From: Kitasatospora humi
Lineage (GTDB): Bacteria > Actinomycetota > Actinomycetes > Streptomycetales > Streptomycetaceae
Length of the DNA: 64,000 nt
NCBI RefSeq assembly: GCF_020907985.1
Contig: NZ_JAJJPA010000011.1
Location: forward strand, 1-64,000
Direction of reading: 5' to 3'
Shown: in pieces, positions 1-8,434 of the stretch
How the letters are laid out: every line of letters starts with the position of its first letter
How positions within the stretch are numbered: the first letter of the stretch is position 1
Notes under the pieces: generated by a model
Told to the model about the DNA's origin: nothing
Seen by the model: only the letters and a program-made list of their open reading frames with translations
Database searches by the model: none
Translations under genes and position numbers: made by a program

Positions 1-226
1 GGGTCCGGTGGTGGTCGCGCTGTCGGCCGTCCTGGCCTGGCAGCAGGCAGTCGCCGCCCGTTCCACGCTGGGCCTCGCGTTCTACCGTCTGCCGTGCGGC
101 GAGCGCGCCGCAGGCAGACCCACCGCTGCCCGCAGGTGCGGGGAGGCGCAGTTGACCCCAACCGCGTGGGTAGCTCGCTCCCGGGATCGGGGCCGGCGCT
201 TGGCCGCCGCGTCGGAACGGGGTGCC

Positions 227-272
227 GAGGCTCCCGGTGATTGGCCCCAGGGGGCCGGCCACCGGGAGCCTC
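227..272. repeat. Hairpin, 13-bp perfect stem
   Basis: GAGGCTCCCGGTG at 227-239 pairs perfectly with its reverse complement at 260-272. The loop contains a second GGCCCC/GGGGCC pairing. The same arm sequence recurs at 516-528, so this is one of two related hairpins. Confidence 0.6.
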
Positions 273-517
273 GCCGTCCTCCCGCTGCGGTGGTTGAGCC
301 CCGGCTGCGAGTGGCTCGCGCCGATCGGACCTGCTGCTCGCCCGCCGCGTCGTAACCGAGTGCTGGACGGGAGGGTTCCCGAGGGGTCGGCCTGGACGCC
401 GGCCACCAGGAGTTCGGGCGGCACCCGGCCGCGGCGATCGAGACCAACCGCGTGGGTGGTAGGTGCTGACAGGCCTGCTGCACGTCCCCGGCGTCGGAGC
501 CCGGTTCGGGACGCGGA

Positions 518-558
518 GGCTCCCGGTGGCCGGCCCTGGAGGCCGATCACCGGGAGCC
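518..558 (-). terminator. Probable terminator of the WhiB gene
   Basis: GGCTCCCGGTG at 518-528 pairs with CACCGGGAGCC at 548-558, an 11-bp perfect stem that starts 38 bp past the WhiB stop. There is no U-tract, which is usual for actinomycete hairpin terminators. Confidence 0.5.
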
Positions 559-595
559 CAGGCGTCACCCCGCCGCGGCGGCGGGTCGATGCGCG

Positions 596-895
596 TCAGG
601 CGGCTGTCCTCCGCTCGACCAGGCCACCGGCGAGCAGCCGGTGACGTTCGTCCTCGGTGAGGCCGCCCCACACGCCGTACGGCTCGCGGGCGGCGAGGGC
701 GTAGCGGCGGCACTCGACTCGGACGGGGCAGCCGCCGCAGACGGCCTTCGCGGCCTCCTCGCGCTCGTCATGAGCAGGTCCGCGCTCGCCGGCGGGATGG
801 AAGAAGAGGCTGGTCCCGGTGTTGCGGCAGGAGCCGCGCAGCTGCCAGTTCCAATGGTGGTCGTAGGCACCGGGCAAGCGGGAGATCTGCGCCAT
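596..895 (-). CDS. WhiB-family iron-sulfur transcription regulator
   Basis: A 99-residue WhiB-like (Wbl) protein. Visible are the first cysteine in GSCRN (near residue 23), the CGGCPVRVEC block carrying the other three cluster ligands (near 54-63), and the C-terminal GVWGGLTEDER turn that binds sigma region 4 or DNA in this family. Four cysteines are expected to hold a [4Fe-4S] cluster that senses redox or nitric oxide. I chose the ATG at 895 because GAGGAT lies about nine bases upstream; the ATG at 910 has no ribosome site. It is transcribed alone, away from the sigma-factor block. Which Wbl subtype it is cannot be decided by eye. Confidence 0.9.
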   Translation of the reverse strand: MAQISRLPGAYDHHWNWQLRGSCRNTGTSLFFHPAGERGPAHDEREEAAKAVCGGCPVRVECRRYALAAREPYGVWGGLTEDERHRLLAGGLVERRTAA

Positions 896-1676
896 GGAGG
901 TGATCCTCATCGTTTCGGGAAAGCTGGTCGACCGCTCGTCTGTCCCGGTTGCGCCGACTCATTCACGCCGTCCTGGCGTGATGTCAGAAGGTTGTCGGCG
1001 CTGCGAGGTTCGGGCGGGCGGCGCACGCGTCGGAGCCGGTCGCGCGTACCCGCCGCGCGGCGGACGGGGCTCGCGGTCCGCCGCGCCCCCGGCCTCGCCC
1101 GGCTGGGAAAGCTCAGGAGCGGTGCCTCCAGCCCAGGGCAGCGGTGTGCCGGCCAGCGGCGTGGAGGTTTCGGCGGTCCTGCGGCGGGACTCGTACAACA
1201 CCAGAGGGCGTGCGCCGCCGCCACTGCCAGGGCAGTGCGGGGTCGCCCGGGGGAAGTCTGTTCCCCGAAAGCCCGACCAGTCGCTCGTCGTTGACGGCGG
1301 CCGGGTCGAGCGGCCGTCACACCGACGGAGGTGATCGCACCGCCCCGGATCCACTCCGGGCGCGCACTGTGCGCCTGGCAGTTCGCCGACGCAACGGGTG
1401 AAAGCATGCTGGGGCGCCTGCCGAACCGCTCCCCGTGGGCGCGCGCGGCCGGGAGGCCCGCCGACCCGCGCCAGTGACCGGGGGACGGGCGGTCGGCGCC
1501 GGGTTGGCCCCCGGGAAGGTGTGGAGGCACGGTCGGCGCCCGCCTCGCGGGAGCCGACCGGCAGTGCGGCCGATGCCGATGCCCGCCGCGGCACCCGAGC
1601 CGGTGCCAGTGGGGTGGGCGCGGCGGTCGGCCGGTCGGAGGCTCACGGCCAGCTCCTCGCCAGCCCTGACTTGTCG
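896..1676. other. Long gap without a firm gene; one possible 48-aa ORF
   Basis: About 780 bp with no recognisable protein. The best candidate is a 48-codon plus-strand reading frame at 1331-1477 (GTG start, TGA stop) with strongly G/C-biased third positions. Its GGAG is too close to the GTG to be a normal ribosome site, and the encoded peptide resembles nothing I know. The rest is probably regulatory or decayed. Confidence 0.3.
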
Positions 1677-2192
1677 TCAGGTCGGCTGCGGAGACGGCGG
1701 GTTGCCGGTCGGCTCAGGAGACGGTGGGTTGGGGATGTCGAATTCGGCCCACACGGACTTGCCCGGCCGGTCGTCGTGCGGCGTGGTGCCCCAGCGGCTG
1801 GCCAGCAGGGCGACGGTGTAGAGGCCGTGGCCGCCGAGTTGGCCGGGCGAATGGGGGTGGCGGGGTTGCGGGGGCGCGGTGAGCTGGTCGAGGACTTCGA
1901 TGCGCAGGAGCCCAGGGGTGGCGTGCAGGACGAGTTGCTCGGCTCCATTGGCGTGCCGGGAGGCGTTGGTGACCAGTTCGGACACGACGATCAGGACGTC
2001 GTCGGCGCGGGCTTGCTGGTCGGGGTCGTCGGTGGGCAGCCATCCCCAGTCGTGCAGCGCTCGGCGGGTGTGGTCGCGGCACCAGCCGACGGTGCCGGCG
2101 GCGCCGGTCAGGGTCAGTCGGCGGGTCTGGCCGTGCGGAGCAAGCGAGGGCAGCACCGGCTGGTCGCTGGTCCGCGGATCGCTCGCTCTCAT
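1677..2192 (-). CDS. RsbW/SpoIIAB-like ATP-binding anti-sigma protein
   Basis: A 171-residue protein with a GHKL/HATPase_c_2 fold. The N-box reads ELVTNASRHANG (about residues 72-83) and the glycine-rich lid LGGHGLYTVALLASRWG (about 118-134). Streptomyces chromosomes carry many such stand-alone anti-sigma kinases, which phosphorylate a STAS partner or sequester a SigB-family sigma factor. The STAS gene lies 91 bp upstream on the same strand and a SigB-type sigma gene is divergent from it, so the three probably form one partner-switching unit. The ATG at 2192 is preceded by GTGAGGA. The proline-rich tail after residue 150 looks dispensable. Confidence 0.85.
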   Translation of the reverse strand: MRASDPRTSDQPVLPSLAPHGQTRRLTLTGAAGTVGWCRDHTRRALHDWGWLPTDDPDQQARADDVLIVVSELVTNASRHANGAEQLVLHATPGLLRIEVLDQLTAPPQPRHPHSPGQLGGHGLYTVALLASRWGTTPHDDRPGKSVWAEFDIPNPPSPEPTGNPPSPQPT

Positions 2193-2283
2193 CTGTCCTC
2201 ACTTCGACGGCTGTGCGGCGGGGGTTCGGTCGCCGGGGGGCGTCTGCCCGCTGCGAGGGAGCGGACACCCGGGCGGGGCGTGT

Positions 2284-2661
2284 TCACCGTGTGACTGCGG
2301 AGGCCAGGTCGGGGCGGATGTCGAACACGGTGTGTGCCCCGGTGATCTCGAAGATCCGGGCGACCGCGGGTCGCAGCCCGGCCAGGATCAGGGCGCCGCC
2401 GGCGTCGTGGGCCTCGCGACGGGCGGCGATGAGGGCGTTGAGGCCGGTGGAGTCACAGAAGCGGAGGTCGTGGCAGTCCACCACGAGGCGGTCGGTGTCC
2501 GGGTTGGCCAGCGCGTCGGCGAGGCGTTCGTGCAGCAGTGCGACGCTGTCGTGGTCCAGCTCACCGGCGGGTGAGACGACCACGCTTCTGTCCTGGAGTC
2601 GGATGTCCACCGTCAGACGGCTGGTGGTGGGACCGGTTCCTTCGGCGGCACTGCTGGGCAT
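2284..2661 (-). CDS. STAS-domain anti-anti-sigma factor
   Basis: A 125-residue SpoIIAA/RsbV-like protein. The central CDSTGLNAL (about residues 59-67) is the classic loop whose serine is phosphorylated by the cognate anti-sigma kinase. Beta strands such as SVVVSPAGELD precede it. Unphosphorylated protein would bind the kinase encoded next to it and free the sigma factor. The ATG at 2661 has AGAGGAG just upstream; the GTG at 2676 overlaps that ribosome site and is unlikely. It reads away from the sigma gene, leaving a 250-bp divergent control region. Confidence 0.88.
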   Translation of the reverse strand: MPSSAAEGTGPTTSRLTVDIRLQDRSVVVSPAGELDHDSVALLHERLADALANPDTDRLVVDCHDLRFCDSTGLNALIAARREAHDAGGALILAGLRPAVARIFEITGAHTVFDIRPDLASAVTR

Positions 2662-2910
2662 GACACTCCTCTGCACTGGAATGTGGCGCGCTCGCTAGTG
2701 TGCCACCACCGAGCGGCGGCGCGTCGAGGGAGGGGCCGGATCCACACAGGATGTGTGGCCCGTCGGTCGCCGATGGGTGGGGCATAGGTGTTCCCTGTGG
2801 GGATTTCGTGATGGCGGGATTGGTTCCGGTGATCGCGGGCAACCGATCGCCCGTCACCACCGTCCGTGGACCGACGAACAACCACACACCGAACTCCGAG
2901 GGAGCGGAAC
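2662..2910. promoter_or_regulatory. Divergent control region of the STAS and sigma-factor genes
   Basis: Both genes start at the ends of this 249-bp stretch, so it must contain two promoters. I looked for the SigB-type GGTT/GGGTAT pattern and found only weak matches (GGTTCC near 2822, GGGCAA near 2837), with spacing too short to call. Confidence 0.4.
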
Positions 2911-3792
2911 ATGCCGGTCACCGTGTCCATAGGTTCGCCCACGACCGCCCCCCGCGTCGCCGGTGCGTCCGAACTCCGATCGCTCGGGACGCAGTTGGGC
3001 GTCGACGTCGGGGACCTGGCCAAGGTCTGCCCGGCGGATGCGCGCGAACTCTCGAAGGTGCTCTTCGTCCGGCTGCGCGCCGTGGACGAGGAGAGCGATG
3101 AATACTCCTACGTGCGTGCCACCCTGATCGAGCTGAACATGGCCCTGGTGCGCTTCTGTGCCGGTCGCTTCGCGCACCGCAGCGAGCCGGCCGAGGACAT
3201 CGTGCAGGTCGGCACCGTCGGCCTGATCAAGGCGATCGACCGCTTCGACCCGTCCTACGAGGTGGAGTTCTCCACCTTCGCGATCCCGACGATCACCGGC
3301 GAGATCAAGCGCTTCTTCCGCGACACCAGCTGGATGGTCCACGTGCCGCGGCGGTTGCAGGAGTTGCACCTCAGCATCGCCAAGGCGTCGGACAAGATGG
3401 AGCAGTTGCTCGACCGGGCACCCACCCCCGCGGAGCTGGCCGCCCACCTGGAAGTGCCCGAAGCCGAGGTCGTGGAGGGTCTGGTCGCCGCGCGGGCGCA
3501 GACCGCGCACTCGCTGGACGCTCCGACCGGTGACGACGACGGCGGCCAGGATTCCGCCCTGGTGGGCAGGCTCGCCTTCGAGGAGCCGGAGTACGAGAAG
3601 ATGCTCGCGCTGGAGAGCCTCAAGCCTCTGATCGCCGAACTGCCCGACCGGGAACGGCGGATCCTCTCGCTGCGGTTCTCCGGGGACCTCACCCAGGCCG
3701 AGATCGGACGCGAGCTCGGGATATCCCAGATGCACGTCTCCCGCATCCTCGCCCGCACCCTGGGCAAGTTGCGCGAGGCCCTGCTCGCCTGA
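2911..3792 (+). CDS. SigB/SigF-family RNA polymerase sigma factor
   Basis: A 293-residue group-3 sigma factor. Region 2 includes AEDIVQVGTVGLIKAIDRFDP and FSTFAIPTITGEIKRFFRD (about residues 90-135), region 3 lies at 150-195, and region 4 has the helix-turn-helix LTQAEIGRELGISQMHVSRILAR (about 260-283). These are hallmarks of the stress and development sigmas of streptomycetes (SigB, SigF, SigG, SigH and relatives). The ATG at 2911 follows GAGGGAG. The neighbouring anti-sigma and anti-anti-sigma genes and the SpoIIE phosphatase downstream suggest release by partner switching. Which paralogue it is cannot be told here. Confidence 0.93.
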   Translation: MPVTVSIGSPTTAPRVAGASELRSLGTQLGVDVGDLAKVCPADARELSKVLFVRLRAVDEESDEYSYVRATLIELNMALVRFCAGRFAHRSEPAEDIVQVGTVGLIKAIDRFDPSYEVEFSTFAIPTITGEIKRFFRDTSWMVHVPRRLQELHLSIAKASDKMEQLLDRAPTPAELAAHLEVPEAEVVEGLVAARAQTAHSLDAPTGDDDGGQDSALVGRLAFEEPEYEKMLALESLKPLIAELPDRERRILSLRFSGDLTQAEIGRELGISQMHVSRILARTLGKLREALLA

Positions 3793-3811
3793 CGGAGGCG
3801 ACGGGCCGCTC

Positions 3812-3840
3812 CCAAGTGGCGGGCACCAGCCGCCACTTGG
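3812..3840 (+). terminator. Terminator after the sigma-factor gene
   Basis: CCAAGTGGCGG at 3812-3822 pairs perfectly with 3830-3840, giving an 11-bp stem and a 7-nt loop, 20 bp past the sigma stop codon. Confidence 0.75.
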
Positions 3841-4143
3841 ACCGGCGCCGCCGGACCCGGGGCGCCGGCGGCCCGGACCGAGGCAGGCGGAGCAGAACGA
3901 GCGGTTACCTCCGGTCCCGCACTCCGGCTCGCCAATGCCGCAGCTGGGCTCTGCCGTTGCCGGCGGCGCTGCTCCGGGATCGGGAACGGCGGTGAGATCG
4001 CTCGGCGGTTTTCCCGGCTCCGGCAGGTCCGAGGTAGCCTCGTGCCGGTACGTGCGTGCCTTTGATCGCGCTGTCGGCGTCCGTCTGTCCGACCGTCGGC
4101 CGCGAGTCGGGCCGGGACTGTGCACAGGAAGAGGCGACGTTCG
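3841..4143. other. Intergenic leader of the hybrid kinase gene
   Basis: About 300 bp between the sigma terminator and the kinase start. No gene is evident. It should hold the kinase promoter, but no clear -10/-35 pair stands out. Confidence 0.35.
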
Positions 4144-7100
4144 ATGGCTGGCTCGACACGGACCGACGGCGCTCGCGGAGGCAGCAGCGGGGTCTCCGCG
4201 CCCACCCAGGTCGGCGAGGCGGAGCTGCGGCAGCTGCTGGCCGGACTGACCGCGGTGCGCGACGGGGATTTCGGCACCCGCCTGCCCGGTGAGGCGGACG
4301 GGCTGCTCGGTGAGATCGCGACCGTGTTCAACGGCATGGTCGATCAGCTGTCGCGTTTCACCTCGGAGGTGACGCGGGTGGCCCGCGAGGTCGGCGCCGA
4401 GGGCCGGCTGGGCGGTCAGGCGCAGGTGCCCGGAGTGTCGGGCACGTGGGCGGACCTGACCGACTCCGTCAACGCGATGGCCGGCAATCTCACCACCCAG
4501 GTGCGGGACATCGCCCAGGTCGCCACCGCGGTGGCCAGGGGAGACCTGTCGCAGAAGATCACCGTCGACGCGCGCGGCGAGATCCTGGAGTTGAAGAACA
4601 CCGTCAACACGATGGTCGACCAGCTCTCCTCCTTCGCGGGTGAGGTGACCCGGGTCGCGCGTGAGGTCGGTACCGAGGGAAGACTGGGTGGCCAGGCCGA
4701 CGTGAAGGGCGTGTCGGGGACCTGGCGGGACCTGACGGACTCGGTGAACTTCATGGCCGGCAACCTCACCGGCCAGGTGCGGGCGATCGCCCAGGTCGCC
4801 ACCGCCGTCGCGGAAGGCGACCTGTCGCAGAAGATCACCGTCGACGCGCGCGGCGAGATCCTGGAGCTGAAGAACACCATCAACACGATGGTCGACCAGC
4901 TCTCCTCCTTCGCGGGTGAGGTGACCCGGGTCGCCCGTGAGGTCGGTACCGAGGGAAGACTGGGCGGCCAGGCCGACGTGAAGGGCGTGTCGGGGACCTG
5001 GCGGGCCTTGACCGAGTCGGTGAACGTGATGGCCGACAACCTCACCGCCCAGGTGCGGGCCATCGCCTCGGTGACCACGGCGGTCGCCGAGGGCGACCTG
5101 TCGCAGAAGATTCGGGTGGACGCGCGCGGCGAGATCCTGGAGCTCAAGGAGACCATCAACACGATGGTCGACCAGCTGTCGGCGTTCGCCGACGAGGTCA
5201 CCCGGGTGGCCCGCGAGGTCGGCACCGAGGGCAACCTGGGGGGACAGGCCACCGTCCGAGGGGTCTCGGGGACGTGGAAGGACCTCACCGACAACGTCAA
5301 CGTGATGGCCTCCAACCTGACCGGGCAGGTCCGTTCGATCGCCCAGGTCGCGACGGCGGTGGCCCGCGGCGACCTGTCACAGAAGATCACCGTGGAGGCC
5401 AAGGGCGAGGTCGCCGCGCTCGCGGGGGTGATCAACACCATGGTGGACACCCTGTCGGCGTTCGCCGACGAGGTGACCCGGGTGGCCCGCGAGGTCGGCA
5501 CCGAGGGCATCCTGGGCGGCCAGGCCCGGGTGCCCAACGTGGCCGGGACGTGGAAGGACCTCACCGACAACGTCAACTTCATGGCGCACAACCTCACCAG
5601 CCAGGTGCGCAACATCGCCCAGGTCACCACGGCGGTCGCCGAGGGCGATCTGACCCGCAAGATCGACGTCGACGCGCGCGGGGAGATCCTGGAGCTGAAG
5701 ACCACCATCAACACGATGGTCGACCAACTGTCGGCGTTCGCGGCCGAGGTGACCCGGGTGGCCCGCGAGGTGGGCAGCGAAGGGCGCCTGGGCGGCCAGG
5801 CCGAGGTGGAGGGCGTCTCCGGCACCTGGAAGCGGCTGACCGAGAACGTCAACGAGCTCGCCGGCAACCTCACCCGGCAGGTCCGTGCGATCGCCGAGGT
5901 CACCAGCGCCGTCGCGGCCGGCGACCTGACCCGCTCCATCAGCGTCGACGCCTCCGGTGAGGTCGCCGACCTCAAGGACAACATCAACGCGATGGTCGAG
6001 TCGCTGCGCGAGACGACCCGGGCCAACGAGGAGCAGGACTGGCTGAAGACCAACCTCGCCCGCATCGCCGCCCTCCTGCAGGGACAGCGCGACCTCGCGA
6101 TGGTCGCCGAATCCGTCATGGACGAGCTGACGCCCCTGGTCGCCGCCCAGTGCGGGGCGTTCTACCTCGCCGAGGACGGCGAGGACGGCACCGTGCTGAA
6201 GCTCGTCGGGTCCTACGCCTACCCGGACGGCAAGCGCCCCACCACCTTCCGCCTGGGCGAGTCGTTCGTCGGCCAGGCCGCCCGCAGTCGGCGCACCATC
6301 GAGGTCGACGCCCTGCCGCCCGGCTACCTGGCTGCCTCCTCCGGTCTGGGCAGCACCGAGTCGCTGTCGTTGAGGGTGCTGCCGATCGTGGTCGAGGACC
6401 AGGTGCTCGGCGTCATCGAACTCGCCTCGGTCCGGCCGTTCGCCCAGGTCCACCGGGACTTCCTCGACCAGCTGATGGAGACCATCGGCGTCAACGTCAA
6501 CACCATCATCGCCAATGCCCGCACCGACGAGCTGCTCGGCGAGTCCCAGCGTCTGACCGCCGAACTCCAGGCCAGGTCACAGGAGTTGCAGGCCCGTCAG
6601 GAGGAACTGCAGGTCTCCAACGCGGAACTGGAGCAGAAGGCCGAGCTGCTCGCGGAGCAGAACCGCGACATCGAGGCCAAGAACCTGGAGATCGAACAGG
6701 CCCGCCAGGAGCTCGAGGAGCGCGCCCACGAGCTCTCCGTGGCCTCGAAGTACAAGTCGGAGTTCCTGGCCAACATGAGCCACGAACTGCGCACCCCGCT
6801 CAACAGCCTGCTCATCCTCGCCCAGTTGCTCGCCCAGAACCCCAGCCGGAACCTGACGGCCAAGCAGGTCGAGTACGCGGGCATCATCCACTCGGCGGGC
6901 TCGGACCTGCTGCAGCTGATCAACGACATCCTCGACCTGTCCAAGGTCGAGGCCGGCAAGATGGACGTCAACATCGAAGCGGTGCCGCTGCACACGCTGC
7001 TCGACTACGTTGAGGCCACCTTCCGGCCGCTGACCAGCCAGAAGAACCTCACCTTCACCGTGCACACCGCCGACGGAGTGCCGGCCGAACTCCTCAGCGA

Positions 7101-8409
7101 CGACTACAGGTTGCGTCAGGTGCTGCGCAACCTGCTCTCCAACGCCGTCAAGTTCACCGAGAAGGGCCGGGTCGAGCTGCACATCGAGTGCGCCGGGCCG
7201 GACGCCCCGGACGTCGTGCGGCGCGGCGGACCGGTGCTCGCCTTCCGGGTCATCGACACCGGTGTCGGGATCGCCCCCCAGCACCTGGAGACCGTCTTCG
7301 GTGCCTTCCAGCAGGCCGACGGCACCACCAGCCGCAAGTACGGCGGCACCGGGTTGGGGCTCTCGATCAGCCGCGAGATCGCCTCGTTGCTCGGCGGCGC
7401 CATCACCGTCCAGAGCACCCTCGGCGTGGGCAGCACCTTCACCCTGTACCTCCCCGCCGGCCGCCCCGCCGCGCTCGAAGCGTCCGCCGCCCCGGCATCC
7501 GGAGCGGCCGCTCCGGACGACCGGTCGCCCGGGGAACCGGCGGGCCCGGCCCAGCCGCGCCGGCTGCTCGTGGTGGAGGCCCGCCCGCACGGGCTCCTCG
7601 CCCTGGTCGCCGAGAACGCCCTGGCGGAGCTGGCCCGGCCGCCGGAGCACGGCGTGGAGATCGTCGCGGCCGTCGGGGCCCACGAGGTGGCGGCCACCAT
7701 GGCCGCCGGCCCCTGCCACTGCGTGGTGCTGGACCTCGACCTGCCCGACGGCGCCGCCACGGCGCTGCTGAAGGAGATGGAGGGCGACCCGGCCCTGGCC
7801 GCGGTCCCGGTCCTCGCCCACCGGAGCCGTGCCCTCACGGCCGACGACGAGTTGCTCACCCACACCGGTGCCCGGCCGCTGGAGGTCTTCACGAGCCTTG
7901 ACGAGCTGCGCGAACGCATCGCCCTGCACATGAGCACCGACCGCCCCGGCGGCATCCTGCCGGCGGCGCGCCGCGCCGAACCCGCCTGGGGCTCGGACAT
8001 CGACTCCTCGCTGGCCGGGCGGACCGCCCTGGTGGTGGACGACGACGACCGCAACCTCTACGCGCTCACCGGCATCCTCGAGATGCACGGCATGCACGTC
8101 CTGCAGGCCGACACCGGACGGGCCGCGCTCGACGCCCTCACGGCACACCCCGCGATCGACGTGATCCTGATGGACGTGATGATGCCGGAGATGGACGGCT
8201 ACACCGCGACGGCCGCGATCCGGGCCATGCCCGAGCACCGGGATCTGCCGATCATCGCCGTCACCGCCAAGGCCATGATCGGCGACCGGGAGAAGAGCCT
8301 GGCCTCGGGCGCCAGCGACTACGTGACCAAACCGGTCGACGCCGCCGAGTTGATCAGCCGGATCAAGGGACACCTCACGACGCCGACCCCGGACCCGGCA
8401 GCGAGCTGA
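4144..8409 (+). CDS. Soluble multi-HAMP hybrid histidine kinase (HAMP x7, GAF, HisKA, HATPase, receiver)
   Basis: A 1421-residue protein. From about residue 15 to 630 it is an array of seven HAMP-like units repeated every 92 residues, each marked by GDLSQKI or a variant, by NTMVDQLS, and by [14 protein letters not shown] domain follows (about 637-790), then a coiled coil, a HisKA domain with phospho-acceptor His880 in SHELRTPLN, a catalytic domain ([25 protein letters not shown]), a degenerate receiver-like segment, and a true receiver with Asp1344 in [11 protein letters not shown]. There is no transmembrane segment. Tandem HAMP arrays of this kind occur in fungal NIK1 osmosensing kinases and in some actinomycete kinases. 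The start at 4144 follows GAAGAGG. It lies 26 bp upstream of the SpoIIE phosphatase gene, so the two are probably co-transcribed. Confidence 0.92.
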   Translation: MAGSTRTDGARGGSSGVSAPTQVGEAELRQLLAGLTAVRDGDFGTRLPGEADGLLGEIATVFNGMVDQLSRFTSEVTRVAREVGAEGRLGGQAQVPGVSGTWADLTDSVNAMAGNLTTQVRDIAQVATAVARGDLSQKITVDARGEILELKNTVNTMVDQLSSFAGEVTRVAREVGTEGRLGGQADVKGVSGTWRDLTDSVNFMAGNLTGQVRAIAQVATAVAEGDLSQKITVDARGEILELKNTINTMVDQLSSFAGEVTRVAREVGTEGRLGGQADVKGVSGTWRALTESVNVMADNLTAQVRAIASVTTAVAEGDLSQKIRVDARGEILELKETINTMVDQLSAFADEVTRVAREVGTEGNLGGQATVRGVSGTWKDLTDNVNVMASNLTGQVRSIAQVATAVARGDLSQKITVEAKGEVAALAGVINTMVDTLSAFADEVTRVAREVGTEGILGGQARVPNVAGTWKDLTDNVNFMAHNLTSQVRNIAQVTTAVAEGDLTRKIDVDARGEILELKTTINTMVDQLSAFAAEVTRVAREVGSEGRLGGQAEVEGVSGTWKRLTENVNELAGNLTRQVRAIAEVTSAVAAGDLTRSISVDASGEVADLKDNINAMVESLRETTRANEEQDWLKTNLARIAALLQGQRDLAMVAESVMDELTPLVAAQCGAFYLAEDGEDGTVLKLVGSYAYPDGKRPTTFRLGESFVGQAARSRRTIEVDALPPGYLAASSGLGSTESLSLRVLPIVVEDQVLGVIELASVRPFAQVHRDFLDQLMETIGVNVNTIIANARTDELLGESQRLTAELQARSQELQARQEELQVSNAELEQKAELLAEQNRDIEAKNLEIEQARQELEERAHELSVASKYKSEFLANMSHELRTPLNSLLILAQLLAQNPSRNLTAKQVEYAGIIHSAGSDLLQLINDILDLSKVEAGKMDVNIEAVPLHTLLDYVEATFRPLTSQKNLTFTVHTADGVPAELLSDDYRLRQVLRNLLSNAVKFTEKGRVELHIECAGPDAPDVVRRGGPVLAFRVIDTGVGIAPQHLETVFGAFQQADGTTSRKYGGTGLGLSISREIASLLGGAITVQSTLGVGSTFTLYLPAGRPAALEASAAPASGAAAPDDRSPGEPAGPAQPRRLLVVEARPHGLLALVAENALAELARPPEHGVEIVAAVGAHEVAATMAAGPCHCVVLDLDLPDGAATALLKEMEGDPALAAVPVLAHRSRALTADDELLTHTGARPLEVFTSLDELRERIALHMSTDRPGGILPAARRAEPAWGSDIDSSLAGRTALVVDDDDRNLYALTGILEMHGMHVLQADTGRAALDALTAHPAIDVILMDVMMPEMDGYTATAAIRAMPEHRDLPIIAVTAKAMIGDREKSLASGASDYVTKPVDAAELISRIKGHLTTPTPDPAAS

Positions 8410-8434
8410 CCGCACCCATCCCAAGAGGACCGCC

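Larger units (their letters stand above)
1..595. other. Non-coding stretch with an imperfect duplication of about 285 bp
   Basis: I see no convincing gene here. Two related blocks lie head to tail. The word ACCGCGTGGGT occurs near 160 and again near 445, and a hairpin with the arm GAGGCTCCCGGTG occurs at 227 and again at 516. The spacing is 283-289 bp in both cases. The right-hand hairpin lies just past the end of the WhiB gene. The left part could also be the tail of a gene that begins outside the window. Confidence 0.5.
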
